A stretch of 64,000 nt of DNA from NCBI GenBank assembly GCA_022376515.1, contig WTXI01000006.1, positions 1,426,001 through 1,490,000 on the forward strand. Direction: 5' to 3'. This document shows positions 22,460 through 35,392 of this stretch, one piece after another. The notes under the pieces were generated by a model, which saw nothing but the letters and a program-made list of their open reading frames with translations, was not told the origin of the DNA and made no database searches. Position 1 is the stretch's first letter; the number at the start of each line of letters is the position of its first letter. Made by a program: the position numbers and the translations under genes. Source of the stretch: Lactifluus volemus. Taxonomy: Eukaryota; Basidiomycota; Agaricomycetes; Russulales; Russulaceae.

Positions 22460-22948
22460 ATGGCATCCGCTGCACCCCCAGCTCCCATTCCATCGCAAGC
22501 CAGATCAAAGAACCTACGCGCATGTCTTCTCTGTTCCATAATACAAACTCCCATCGACTTTCGGCGCAACGGCTGTCCCAACTGTGAAGATATCATGCAG
22601 GTATGCATCGTTCTCTGATGCCGTCTACGGCTCACGCTAATATTAAAAAAAGATGAAAGGCTCGCCGGATCGCATTCAGGCTTGTACGACGACACATTTT
22701 GATGGATCTATCGCGGTCACGGATCCGGAGAAGAGCTGGGTGGCGCGGTGGCAGCGAACAAGTGCGCGTTCGCCTTCTTTGTGGTGTCCCTTTTTTACTG
22801 ACGTGAGGCTTGTTTGTCAATGCTAGATAAATATGTGCGTGGCGTGTATGCGATCACCGTGAAGGGTCGCATTCCGGAGGACGTCGAGCAGGAGCTCGAG
22901 GCCCAGGGTATCAAGTACCGTCCACGCGACCAGACCGAGGTCGATTGA
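22460..22948 (+). CDS. SPT4: transcription elongation factor SPT4
   Basis: Exons 22460-22600, 22653-22761, 22827-22948; 123 aa, normal size for SPT4. SPT4 pairs with SPT5 (DSIF) on RNA polymerase II and promotes processive elongation in the nucleus. The zinc finger is C22-x2-C25 and C39-x2-C42 (RACLLC, NGCPNC). FDGSIAVTDPEKSWVARWQR and KYVRGVYAITVKG are family signatures. The start is the only ATG upstream of the finger in frame. Confidence 0.97.
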
Positions 22949-23172
22949 CAAGCTTGCTAATTCCCGGTCATTTTCGGTACCAACCACTTTACTCTTTTCC
23001 TTCTATACAGGTACGTCATGACGAATATAGGAATATACATGCAGATAGGTAATTTACACATGTTTCAGAGCGACACGATGTGCGCATAATTTACTGAACC
23101 AGATAACGTGTACGCAGGATGCAAGTGGCGGATGTCACCGCCTTCCTTCCGGCTTCTATGCGTATTATTGAT
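22949..23172. other. convergent 3' flanks of SPT4 and lipase gene
   Basis: About 220 bp with no gene; both neighbours end here and must share terminator space. Confidence 0.5.
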
Positions 23173-25754
23173 TTAGTGAAACTCTTCAATAACCTTGTCG
23201 TACATATGAGCCATGTGTGAACTACCTCAGCCCGAGTTGGTCAGCATCCTGTTGGGCGCAGAAATGAAGATAGGCAAGGAACCGCACCTGATCATGTCAC
23301 GCGAAAAGATGATCTGCGTGAACACCTTCTCGACATCTAACACCTCGAAGAGACGTATGCTATCCCCTCCCGCTGTGCGCGTAGCGACTCCATTGGACTA
23401 TAGCGCCGCTCCGCGGGCGGTGGCGCTGCGTACGATACGTCGGAGTCACGTACAGCCCACAAGACGCGGCCGGGCGGGTAGAGGCCATGCATAGGCATGT
23501 TCGCCTCAAGCGTCTTGCGGATAGACAGGAACTACACCCAAGTGCATATTCATGAGCACCATGACGGGAAGGAAGTGAGGATGTTGGTGAGGAAAGACAC
23601 ACCCATACGGGATCGTCGCGCGAACCAAAGCCCATTTTGTGACGGAGGGCGCGGCGGGTGATGCCACTGTAGCCCTCAGGACGGCCTCTGCTTCGGCCTT
23701 ACAGAGCCATACGGCGGCACGGGACATGTCGCGCAGGCTCCCCAGGGATAGGCGTGATACGAGGTCGTGGGAGTAAACAAAAGACGTGATCAGCTTGTTC
23801 GAAAGCTCACATAGACGCGGGTCATATGCAGCCCTTAAGAGAAATACGTCAGCATCGCGTACAGGTGCGGCCAGTATGAAAGGAAGGCTGACTAACGGTG
23901 GGGCGAAGCAGTACACGGACACGCGCCTGCCTACAGGAAGGCCGCTTGAGCGCACAGTAAGGCACGTCTTGGGGTCAGCCCATTTCTGCAGGTAGTTTGA
24001 TCTTCGATTTAATTACCTCGCTCATTCACGTGCAGACGGAGGAATAGAACGACACACCAGGCCAAGGACACCCGCAACACCGGCCCCGAGACTATGTCCG
24101 CACATCACTAGCTCTACAAAAATCAGACTGGTGCCACCTGTGCGAGAATAAAACAAAGGCTTGCCATAACCCGGGTTCCGAGACAACGCCTCTTCCACAG
24201 CAGTGAAGACTGGCCGGCCGCGACCGCCCATCGCGAGAGACATTTTGAGGATACCACCGTGGACCAGGTAGCGGTGTTTGTCTTTGAATGATGTGACGGA
24301 CTTGAAAGAGGAGCTCCGGCTCCGAGTTGTTGCCGCGAACGTGGCACCTGCTGGCTCTCAGTCGGACATGTGCCAGAATTCTCTACCATCTCTGCGTCAG
24401 TGTTGGCATCGCTCTCCAAGTGACTGGGACCGCCCACACCCTCGAAGATATGGTCGTTCTCTTCTCCTTCGTTGCCGTCGCCGTCGTCGTCCCCGCACGC
24501 AGGTTCAAACTCTTCCGGCTCGCATGTAAGGTCGACCGCAACCTCGTTGAGAGTCACGGTACCCCGGAATACGAGCACGATCTGCTGTCGGGAGTGGTCG
24601 GTGAGCACCCAGAACCGCGGCATGCGTGACTCGTCTCCGATCACAGCCGTCACATCCGTTTCGCGCGTGCCACCCCTCGCGTAGTGCAGGAATATGTCGT
24701 GGTCGTGTCGACCGAGGAGCATCGACCACCACGGGTACTTCCGGCTGGGTGGGTCACCCCGGACTTTCTCCGACTCTTCCACGGCCGCCTCGAGCGTCGC
24801 TTTCTCAGTCGACCTGTTGTTCAACCGAGGATTCTGAGTCGGTGCCGCGGGTGTGCCGAAGAAAAGGAGTGAAGCCCCGCCGTATCCTCCAACACACATT
24901 TTCGAAAGACGGCGGAGGGTGAACCCAAGGTCGCGGTTGGACATGTTGTGGCCTGGCACAATGGGCGATTCGAAAGACGAGGCTGGAGGGGACTGATGAG
25001 GACATCCGCCCCGCTCAACCTCTCTGTGATGTCGGCGGTGAGAAGTTGTCCGTTATTACCTGGGAGCATGACATCCCCGGTGATGTTGACGACAGAATTA
25101 TGTCGTATTCGAGTGTTGGGGTGGCAAATGAGGTCCTCGCGGGGGATCTCGCTCAAATACATGGACCACTTGGCAACTTGCCAGTCGTACGTGACGCTCT
25201 GAAGGGATCCCCAGGCGAATAGGGCGCGGGCGGCCTCTGTGACGCTAAAGTGTTCCTCAGGGAGATGTTCTCCGAGTTCGGGGTTGTTCCAGTCATTACG
25301 CATGAGGTGGATGAACGATGCGATAGAGAAGGAAGCTTCCTCACCCCCCGGGAAAAGGGAGGAGAGGGCATCGATTGAACTGTACGCTGCGATAAGAGCC
25401 GCAGACGTGAGACTCTCTCCGACGGCGATAGACACAAGGGCGAGCTGCTCCGAAGCTGCAAAGGCAGCATTGGTGAGACGGTTGAGAGCAATACTGGCAC
25501 CGAGCTTTTCCCCGAGAGCAAGGTCGAAGACCGACCCTGCGGCACCTACACCAGTCAACGCTACACCGCGGATGGCGCTGAACTACAGCCAACCCGGAGA
25601 TGAGAATAAGTGCGAGCTCGGGGATGATGTGGGAATCGACGTACGCCCAGCTTTGTGGTGCCTTGGCTGCAGCAAAGCCAACAGTGCTCGCAGCAGTGGC
25701 CGCATCAAGGCCGAATCTCCCATACTTTTCGAGAAATGAGTTGACGGTATTCAT
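23173..25754 (-). CDS. class 3 lipase-domain protein
   Basis: Ten exons (25645-25754, 25060-25577, 24348-24952, 24165-24300, 24058-24113, 23897-23985, 23626-23833, 23454-23531, 23288-23397, 23173-23221) give 652 aa in frame. Class 3 lipases are alpha/beta hydrolases acting on acylglycerols. The nucleophile elbow GHSLGAG puts the catalytic Ser near residue 464; upstream are IVLVFRGTVTLNEVAVDL (oxyanion region) and VHGGILKMSLAM, downstream SFVYSHDLVSRLSLGS, which holds a likely catalytic Asp/His region. An N-terminal region of about 180 residues with hydrophobic stretches precedes it and an acidic insert (residues about 350-400) sits in the lipase domain. Intron 24114-24164 is best read as GC-AG. 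The donor of intron 23532-23625 is uncertain. Divergent from GPI3, 226 bp between starts. Confidence 0.85.
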
Positions 25755-25980
25755 TGAGAGGACATCCAAGGGATTCAACCCCGGCCATGGCTGCGGCTAC
25801 TTGAGGGACAAGCCCACCTCGTTCGTGGGAAGAACCCACATTCAAGTACGAAAACACGAGTCACAGCGCGGACTTGGAGCTCAAGCTAGGTTTACGTGTC
25901 TCACCACTGGCACACCTTGAACTGGGCGTGGGCCCCAGTCTGAGGCCGACACAAACCATTTGGAACGTGTCGCAAGCCTA

Positions 25981-27757
25981 ATGGACATGGAACACATCAG
26001 GACTCCTCCAACTCTATCCATCGCGTAGGTGTTCTCCTCTCCTTCACAGTCATCAGGCACATTCGCTAACTCAGTCCTCCCAGTATGATCTCCGATTTCT
26101 TTCACCCAGATGTCGGAGGGGTTGAGAACCATATCTACATGCTTGCGGCTTCACTCATCCGAAGGGGGCACAAGGTAGCTGTCGTTTGCATCTTTCTACC
26201 GCAATCACACAATCGATTTTAACCTGCCTTAGGTCATAGTCATCACTCACAGCTATCCACCCAACCGCGTTGGCATACGCTGGCTTGTCCTGGACTGAAA
26301 GTCTATCACATTCCGTTTCCAACGCTTGTATCATCTGCTACGTTGCCAAACTTCTTCACCTTCTTACCCTACCTCCGCACTATCGTCCTTCGTGAACAAA
26401 TACGCTTATCCACTCGCACGCCAGTCTATCTTCTCTTGGACATGAGGGCGTCTTGCATGCCCATCTTTTTGGGATTCGCACCGTTTTCACAGATCATAGT
26501 TTATTCGGTTTCGCCGACGCCGCCAGCATCCTGACAAACAAGCTTCTCGAGGGAATGCTTCGGAATGTGGACGCTGCTATCTGTGTTTCGTACATAGGGT
26601 GAGGAATCACTTCCTTGACTGTCATTCGTGAGTCTCATCGACTTGGCCGTCAGGCGTGAAAATACGGTTCTCCGGTCCAACCTCCCGCCAAAGTCGATTT
26701 ACGTCATCCCTAATGCGATAGTCGCAGATCATTTTTGTCCTGCGCCTTCCGCACTCCCCACAGACACCAGTCAGCATTCACACAATTAGACTTGAAGTAC
26801 ACCTGCTGACCTATTTTGCATCTGGTGCTCTTGCAGTAACTATCATTGTCATCTCACGTCTGGCCTACAGAAAGGGAGTTGATCTCCTGGTGGCAACCGC
26901 ACCACGCATATGTGAGGCGTTTCCTAATGTTCGTTTTGTGGTCGGTTCGTGCCTCTTGTGATTTCTCTGGTTACACCAAACTCATTATCGTTCAGGTGGC
27001 GATGGGCCTAAAATGGTCGATCTCCTCCAAATGCGAGAAACCCACTTCTTGCAGGATCGGATCACTCTGCTTGGCCCGGTTGCGCATCGTGACGTGCCCT
27101 CCGTGCGAATTTGTTGTTATGGTTTTTTTGTCATCCTACTTAACTCGACGGTATTAGGTTCTTCAGCAGGGCTCCATCTTTCTGAATACTTCTCTCACTG
27201 AGGCGTTCGGTATCGCAATAGTAGAAGCTGCATGTGCGGGCTTGCATGTAGTCTCTACTCGCGTTGGTGGCGTACCCGAAATCCTCCCAGAAGACATGAT
27301 CTCATTTGCTGCTCCTACTGCAGATGGTACTTTCTAACCTCCCTTCAATGCTTTACCCTGATCTCGACTTAGATGTATTCCGTGCCATGGCAGAGGCGAT
27401 TGCACATATAGCGCGAGGAGAACACGACCTCATAGTGCGCATCAAAGAATTCGTGGGTTCTATGATTGGACGATGGTCGCAGAGCGCACGGAAACCGTCT
27501 ATCGCAACGTGCTTGCAACACCTCCACTCTCTCTATGGACGCGAATTCAGCGGTGCGTCTCTATCCCTTACTCCGAGGAAGCTCCCGAAATATTGACACA
27601 TGACAGGACCATGGGCTTGGGTCCATTTGTAGGCCCCATCTACACAATTATACTAATTGTCGATTGCTTGTTCTTCGCTTTCCTCGAATGGTGGATGCCC
27701 AGGGAAAACATTGACTATGTTGATGTGAGATGGGATACGACACATTTGCAAATGTAG
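25981..27757 (+). CDS. GPI3: PIG-A / GPI3, phosphatidylinositol N-acetylglucosaminyltransferase catalytic subunit, with three frame breaks
   Basis: This GT4-family enzyme transfers GlcNAc from UDP-GlcNAc to phosphatidylinositol, the first step of GPI-anchor synthesis, on the cytosolic ER face. Exons 25981-26024, 26084-26174, 26233-26598, 26654-26769, 26837-26944, 26996-27102, 27158-27326, 27373-27552, 27607-27757. Motifs: [74 protein letters not shown] (GT4 EX7E), [14 protein letters not shown], and a C-terminal membrane helix before [10 protein letters not shown]. All exon phases close only if one base is missing near 26290, 26405 and 27456, each beside a short homopolymer. About 444 aa if repaired. 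The gene is single-copy and essential in yeast, so assembly error is the likelier cause than decay. Confidence 0.9.
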
Positions 27758-30116
27758 ATATCTCTGCTTTGCGTGATTTAGCAGTGAGGGTTGACACTTG
27801 ACATGGCACAGGTTGCTGGAAAGGGCAGTACCTGAGGGTTGCTGACGACTGCCTCATCAAATAAGGACCTATGCAACGACGGAGAGGGTCCGCCTTTGAA
27901 TGGCGTACGTCCTCACCTGATATTTTCCACCGTATTTCACAATAACTATGCCCATAACAGCTACTTGGAAGATGTCTTCGCTATCATCTCAGGAGCAGTG
28001 GTTTAATTTATTTCTCAACTATCAGATAGCTGCTAGCTGCACCGATACCGTCACCATTGGCTTCAGCGTCCCGTGGGAATTGTGGGCCGGTACGCGACGG
28101 CCAGGGATGTCCTAAATCTTCCTCTCCCGATTTACGCGAGAATTCCTGCTTCCGTGTTCCCGTGTTCTACCGTATGAACTTCGTATCTTTTAGGTCATTT
28201 ATACTCCATATCACACATAACACGCGGAGCTACCCGGACCCGCCATGGACGCTTGCTCCTGATTTTCGACAGTACCATGTTGCCGGGCCCCCGTTATCGA
28301 TGCATCATCGGCGTGTCCCTCGACGTGACTATCCATGTCTAAGCATTTCTTTCGATGGATCGGAATTCTAGTGGGGCGTGTTTCGTGATCGAAGTGGGAG
28401 CGCCTGGAACAGGGTCAGACAAGACGTAATAGGTCGCGAGTTTTCTATGGGCCCCCCATAATTCAGATGCTACAGCGTGACACCTAGGCACAAGCTGTGT
28501 GCAACAGAGAAGCCCTCTCTATCTTGTCAAGCCCGAAGCATATTTCCGAATATTGATTACCATCTCCCCCGCTGCAACAGATTACATCTCAGTTCTGCTG
28601 AACATACCTGTGAACGGCGTGTATAGATATCGCCAAAGTTTACGGAGATCTTCAATTTTTCGCAGGAATGCGGGTCGCGGGACTCTAGCCGTCTCTATCT
28701 GTACCACATAGACTAGCTTCAAAATCACCCTGCTACTCGAGATCTTGGACTCCCCGCCCCGACAATGCCGTGTCAGCATGATGCTCTGAGTATTGCAGCA
28801 GAGCCAACGTTATGTATAGAAGAGCATCTCTGCAATACGATCTTGTGATACCCTTCACAACCTGTCTCACCGATTTTGTTGCCAGAAACTCCGAGATCTC
28901 CAGGAGGACTTCGTCAGCCTATTGGCCACTCTACAGGTCAATCTGGAATTCCCTACGATCGGATAGCCCAATTCCCGACAAGCTTCGCGATTTCGTACAG
29001 TGCTCGATGTGGCCCTTCTGGTCTGAATCCTGGAAGACTCGCGAATGGTGGGCTGGCGTGCACCCGAATTCGTACCACTAGTACAACACTTCGAAACGTT
29101 CATGGCACATACTTTTTAAGGTACATTTATAGGGAGGGCCATCCGCTCCCTCATCGATCTTACTAAGGCTCGATTCTGCAAAGCCCTCATCACGCATTTT
29201 ATAAGGGGCTAGGTCGTGAGGGCGATGAGGACGATGTGAAATCCGGGAAGTCTTTCATCGATGCGAGACTTGTGGAGATGAATTCATGATCAACTGGAAA
29301 TGCAAATAGCTTGTGCGCGATGGGCCTCTACTGAAAATTTTGCGAACTAGGACATTTGGTTGCAATTGCAGGTCTATCAAATGGATAAGACTTGTAGTAT
29401 GGAGACATCAAGAAGTTGTGGAAACCACAAAGGAAGATGATGACGACGCACACTTCCCTTTGAATCGTATCTTCGGAAGCGAGGTGAGGTCATTGACATC
29501 AGCTTCAAGGGCGCCGGTAAAACATAAGCTTCACTGATGGTCCAAGTGAGCATGCAGAAGCAGCCGCGTAGTATACTATCCTTGCCGATGTCGTCACTGC
29601 AAGCCGATCTGATTCCACACCGAGTAGCGAAAATGACTTCAGATGAGCAATTTCCTAATTATGTGTCAGAGCTTTCTCTAACTTAAAAACCAAGGATTAG
29701 TTCCCGATCTCCAGAGTCCGAGTCAGGGCAGCACCTGTCTCATTCTCGCAACAAAGATCGGGTCACTCATAAGTTTGTGTCACACTATCCCACGTCATAA
29801 CCCCCGAAGATGGCATCGTTGCAACTCTATGCGCGGGGAAATGCTTCCGTGTGGTTAGGTCAGGTGATCCATACGTTCAACCTGAAAATCGATCGTTCAT
29901 TCAAAATCGTAAGTACGGGTAAAGCCACTTCGTATGACAACGATTACACGGGCAATGAGTGAGCTCTTGCGAGCATCGGGACACGGTTGGTGAGTGAAAC
30001 TGATGGCATCCGATCCCGGTCCGGCTAGACCGTCCATGCGTGGCAATCGATGGTCGCCGGACAGAGCTCACCATTCTCCCCCTATCCCAGCACATGTGCC
30101 TTAAGCCCTAGTTTAC
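27758..30116. other. 2.4-kb intergenic region
   Basis: No recognisable coding family. Overlapping open frames of about 90 codons at 28812-29166 exist in two frames at once without motifs, which argues against coding. Downstream part should hold the promoter of the kinase gene at 30117. Confidence 0.45.
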
Positions 30117-32274
30117 ATGGCATCCCTAGAAACTGGTTACTATCTCGGTATTGATGTTGGCACTGGTTCTGCACGCGCAGGACTTGTTAAGGACGATGGC
30201 ACAGTCCTTGCATCTGCTACTCAAGATACCAAGACTTGGCGGGATCCGACCGATCACCGCATTTTTGAGCAATCTACTACTGATATTTGGAAGAGTGTCT
30301 GTATTGCAGTGCGGGCTGTGATTTCCCGGTCGAGGATCTCCCCAAAGCACGTTAAGGGCATCGGCTTTGATGCAACGTGCTCACTTGCGGTGACCGATTG
30401 GCAGGGTGAGCCAGTCACAATTACTCGTGGCACGCAACTGGGCGATCTTGGAGAACGCAACATCGTACTCTGGGCGGACCATCGCGCAGAAAAAGAAGCT
30501 GATCTTATCAATGCCACTGGCTCATCTGTGCTGGATTATGTAGGAGGGAGGATAAGTGTACGTCCTGTCCTCTCAGTCAGCGTCATCCTAGACTTCGAGC
30601 AGCGGCCTGAAGGTTCCCGCCCCTCTAGCTCGAGATGGAGATTCCGAAAATACTTGGCTGAAGCGCCACATGGTCGCCGAACGGTTCGAGCGCTGTCAAT
30701 TTTTCGATCTTCCGGATTTCCTCACGTACCGCGCGACTGGGGCGCGGACGCGTTCGCTCTGTTCGCTCACGTGCAAGTGCACTTACGTTCCCGGAAATGG
30801 TTGGGACCACGCTTTCATGTCGCAAATCGGTCTCGATGCATTCGTTCAGAATGGATTTGTTGCGTTGGGAACCGATGTCTTGACTGCCGGGAAACCCGTC
30901 GGTAATGGACTGACAGAAAGGGCAGCCGAGGAGCTGGGCTTGGAGCCTGGTACCCCCGTCGGCAGCGCAGTCATCGACGCGTACGCTTCGATCTACGATC
31001 CTCCTGCGTATGCGGAGAGATAGCTGAACATGGGTAGATACTCTGGATGGTTGGGAACCATTGCCGCGAGACATGAAGAGAAGGGGGAGATCTCACCCTC
31101 CGTCTCGTTGCACGAGTCTGGCCACAGACTGGCAGCCGTCGCTGGGACGAGCACCTGTCATCTTGTCCAGGTAAATTAACATCCATGATAGTCTGTCCTG
31201 GGGTTGATTTGCTGTCATCACAGAGCAAGGAAGGTGTTTTTGTCGAAGGTGTTTGGGGTCCGTACAAAGCAAGCATTCCTTGCCGAAAGCTTCCCACGTT
31301 TGCTTCATCTGACAAACACCCAGGATGCTGTGTTTCCTGGCTGGTGGATGAATGAGGGTGGCCAGTCTTCGACAGGACAAGTGTGTCATTCCATTTAAAT
31401 AGTCTGTGCTCAATTCCAAGCCATATTTAGCTTATAGACTTCATCATCTCTACTCACCCGGCTGGTCAAGAGCTCAACGATCTTGCAAGAGCTCAAAACA
31501 AAAGCATCCATGACGGTTTGTGACTATTTTGTATATTTTTGTCCCTATTAATCTGTCACCCTAGTTCTGCGAGAGAGACTCGATGGCATCCTTCAAGCTG
31601 AGGGTGCTGCATCATGGACAGAAGTAATAGCACATATGCACTTTTACCCAGATTTGCACGGTGAACTGTTCAGCTCAACTTATGTGAATTCCGCTTACGA
31701 GCTTGACTCTTGAAGGTAACCGCTCGCCCATCGCAGACCCCCGCATGCGAGGATCAATCGTTGGACTCACACTCGTTAGTTCTTCCATGCCAAAGCGAGC
31801 ACCTTCTTGGATACTCATGCTCCTCTAGGACTCTTCCTTACACGATCTTGCACGCAAATATGCGCTCGCTCTTGAGGCCATCGCTCTTCAGACTCGGCAC
31901 ATCATCGACAAGCTTAACAATGCCGGACACTCCATTCGCGCGCTATATCTCTCTGGCTCGCAAGCACAGAACGGGGCGCTCATGCGTCTGTTGGCGAACA
32001 CGTGTAACATGCCTGTAGTGCTCCCACATTCGCACGCTGCATCAGTCGTACTTGGCGCTGCAATGTTGGGCCGCTTTGCGACGATACGCGACCCGCCAGA
32101 TCCGCAATTGCACTCTGGGACATCATGCAAGAAATGACGCCACAGGGGACGGTCGTCCTGCCTGCCGCAGGTGAAAAGGAGAGGAAGTTGCTCGAGGTGA
32201 AATACAGGATCTTCTTGGAGTCGATCGATATCCAGAGGAGGTGGAGAAATGAGATCGACGCCGTAGTAAATTGA
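30117..32274 (+). CDS. FGGY-family carbohydrate kinase, D-ribulokinase type, with two frame breaks
   Basis: Related to yeast YDR109C and human FGGY, which phosphorylate D-ribulose as a metabolite-repair reaction. Exons 30117-30557, 30629-30980, 31038-31170, 31224-31268, 31324-31380, 31431-31515, 31565-31660, 31716-31774, 31829-32274; 571 aa if repaired. N-terminal nucleotide loop YYLGIDVGTGSARAGLV, GFDATCSLAV, then HESGHRLAAVAGTSTCHLV, FPGWWMNEGGQSSTGQ and LSGSQAQNGALMRLLA (second nucleotide lobe). One base is missing near 30654 and one near 32102; with both, every phase closes and the C-terminus becomes ALWDIMQEMTPQGTVVLP. Intron 31269-31323 has a GC donor. Confidence 0.88.
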
Positions 32275-35200
32275 AGACATCCTACTCTACCTTGAAGCAG
32301 TAAGTGCTGCTCGTTGGGCCTCTTTGACATATAGCGTAACTGGGCCCATAAACGTGGTGCTGGCTACGATAGAAGGATGTAAACCAACTCTGAAGTTACT
32401 GTCCCGCTTGAATATGAATATGATCCCTTTTCGACCATGCCAGTGGCTCGAAAACTTGAAGTTTGATGCCCGCGGTAGCGCCGCGGCCGGATGTCACCGT
32501 GATGGTAATAGTTAGGCTTCAGGTTCAAGGTATTGCCCTCATCTGTTCTCTAGCATGAAGGTATGTTTCAAAACGCTTACATCGCTTTGGTGGACAGCAG
32601 AGGGCTGTGGTCGCAGCATAATCGGTCTGCGAACTTGACGACAGGATTAAAAACGTATGGAAGGACCAAGCACCGAAGGCATTTGGCCGGTTTATCGGAC
32701 ACTCATTGACCGGATCAAGAATCAGGCTAGAATCACATTTCCCAGGCGCTTCCAGCCACATATGGGTTATGTATACTGGATGAAGTTCGTGTCTATCGTG
32801 TTGGTCAAGGTAAACTCGTTGAGGAGAAAGAATTAGCAAAGATGGGAATTTTTTTTTTTCAAAGTCTTTCGCCCAGATATCCGGCCATGGATATTTCATG
32901 CCTCGCTACTTTTTCGATGGCTCGACGGTTCGTTGGCACGTTTATTATAAATCAGAAGGTGGGGAGAAGCGCTGTCCTTTCGTATGCCTCAACTGCCATT
33001 TCGGGGTGGGTTAGTCTCTGTGTGTGTCGAACAAATTGCAACCTCTATGCCAAAATGTCTAAGGTCCATGGGTTCTGAGGAGTTGCTCCGCTGAAGTACC
33101 GGACCTCAACTGTGGCTGATCAACGCCTTGGAACTGACTCTTATTTTTCAGAGGATAGTTGTCATCTTTGAAACTCGAACTGTCTGTCCGCTCACCAGGG
33201 TGTGGGCCCATTCAATCGATGTGATGGAACTTTGAGAGACACAGATCAACCTCAGAGTCTTTTAGCAGCTACGATACCGCATGATTTATCTGTATGGCAG
33301 ACAACTTCGTGTTGGTAACACCAACAAATCAAAGAGTTGCTTGCTCACTCACGAAGAAAGAACTCCTCCAATCAAGACAACTCTAGCAGTCCGCTATATT
33401 CTATACACGGAGTTTCTGGGTTGGTTGGTGGTCAAGCGGTTATTACCGTTTTCGTAGGTAGTTTGTAGATTCCGCCGACCGAACGGTAATAAATGGCAAT
33501 TTCTCGAAATGGTATCTCCTCTATACTCCTAACACTTCTGCATAGATCAGGCTCACAAATCGGGTTCACGAATGACAGAAAGCTTCTTGTACTCTCAGAT
33601 CCATCTCTTCCGAGAGGTGCGAGGAAAGATGCAGGTGATACAGACCCTCGATACAGTATATCGAAATGTAAGGCATCATTCAAGTTGCTTTCAATTGTCG
33701 AGGCCGTACGGGGCTGGATTCTCAGTAATAGCAAATGTAGCGTTGGTGCTCACGATGCTATTTTCCATCATGGGGGCAGCGCAGATGTGTAACGACTCGA
33801 GAGAGAAGATGAAGGAAAGAGAAGCCTTTAAGGTGCAGTCAAGGATTGAAGTGTCATGTGTGTTCGTAAGCCCTCGGGACGGACGGTGCAGTGTTGAAAG
33901 CTTCACCTTCCATAGGATATGGTAATTTTGATGCCCTCAGACCGCAAAGTTATGGGGTACAAGGTTTATGGCGAGGAATGCTTTCTCGTGCCTATCGTTG
34001 CTCGTAATGTGAGAGCTGGTCACTGTCAATGAAGTAGACGCCCTCCCGCTTGCTCTGAACGATTGTCGGTGTACTAGCCCAATCGTTCGCCCTTGATTGA
34101 CTCTTGTCAAGAGTCCAATTAGGCAGATCAGATAGCTATCTGGGCATGATGATTGGGATGCGACGCTGCTATCGCAAATGGCAAATTCTAGCGACGTTCG
34201 GACAGAAGACCGAATAGTGAGGTCACGCCATCACAGCAGACCATCGCTCCGCAGCAGCAAATGCATCCCCAGGATAATGCGCAGTCAGTCATAGGGCTCA
34301 ACCAGGAAGGAACGTACTTGAGTCTATTTTTTTGCTCAACCACGTATCAATTACAAGTGTGTCGGTGAGTTGCAATACTGCCGAACCATTTCAAGAGGGG
34401 GGATCAAGAGAGGGGCGCGCTGCTATGGCCATCCTGGGCCTCAAAGGATGCCGTATGCTGATTGTGGTGGGGCGTCTGATAAGTGAGCGGCCACTGCGGA
34501 GTCATAAACGGGACTACCAGCCAAACCGCGGGGATTTCCGTTTCCGTATCCATTCATGCCCCTGCCGATGTTTCGATACTGTATTGTGGCATTTATCGAA
34601 AGTTAGCAAGCGAGGTACGAAGCCGCCCGAAGCTCGTGTGAAACTCAGACTGAATTGCGAACCCGATCTCAGTAAGTTGAAATTGCCGTAGGATCAAATG
34701 GATCTGCAATTCTCCCAAAGCACGCCAAGGGGAAACGTGGCGTTGCCTCGAAAGGGTCCATCTGACGAAATGCTGTTGAAAAAAGCGCAAAGATAAGGCT
34801 TCCTAGAAGTGCAAGGTCTACTGTGAGAGGATGCAGACGCAAGTGGCAAAGCGGAACAAAGAGAAGAAAGGTAAGGGACAGAGCCCAGCCTTCGACGCCC
34901 TTTACCCGTGTTCCAGAAGAATGCCAAAGTTACGCCATGATCGCACAGTATCAGGACTACTCTGTTTGGGGATGCATGTGGAAGATAACGCGAACGTAGT
35001 CATGATTGGCACAAGACCAATTGTACAAGTGTGATTGGTTCCGTGCCTCAAACAAAACCTTTACAAAGACTGTTATGAGACAAGTTGGTTGAAATCGCAT
35101 CATCTCTTCTGCATCTGATCCCGAGATCAAATGTGTAGAGCAGAGATAGCTGGAGGATGGAAGTTCGCGGCTAGCGGGCGCCTCCGGAAGCTGTTTGCCG

Positions 35201-35292
35201 GTGACATGTCTTAGGTCCCGCCGTCATGGTGGGATGAGCAATACACCTGTTTGTTTGCAAATGTCCCCCTTAGGGATCAACTCCCTGCACCG
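32275..35292. other. 3.0-kb gene-poor region
   Basis: Short open frames only; none shows a family motif on either strand. 33432-33925 has overlapping frames in three registers, suggesting chance. No tRNA or transposon motif seen. Confidence 0.45.
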
Positions 35293-35302
35293 TATATATA
35301 AG
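35293..35302 (+). promoter_or_regulatory. TATA box, putative, for the F-box gene
   Basis: TATATATAAG in a GC-balanced context, followed about 30-40 bp downstream by a plausible start region, and 100 bp upstream of the proposed first ATG at 35393. Confidence 0.5.
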
Positions 35303-35392
35303 CATCTACCCAACGACTGCGAATCATCCAATAATTCCGTTTAATCTTCCATTTCCACTGAGCGGTCTGTAGGTAAAAAGTGACGGCCTGTC

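Noticed and set aside
28812..29166. Pair of overlapping 90-codon frames
   Set aside because: Both frames are open at once without motifs, which is expected by chance here.
32525..33925. Several 100-codon frames in the 32-34 kb desert
   Set aside because: No conserved motif, no splice-supported extension, and mutual overlap on both strands.
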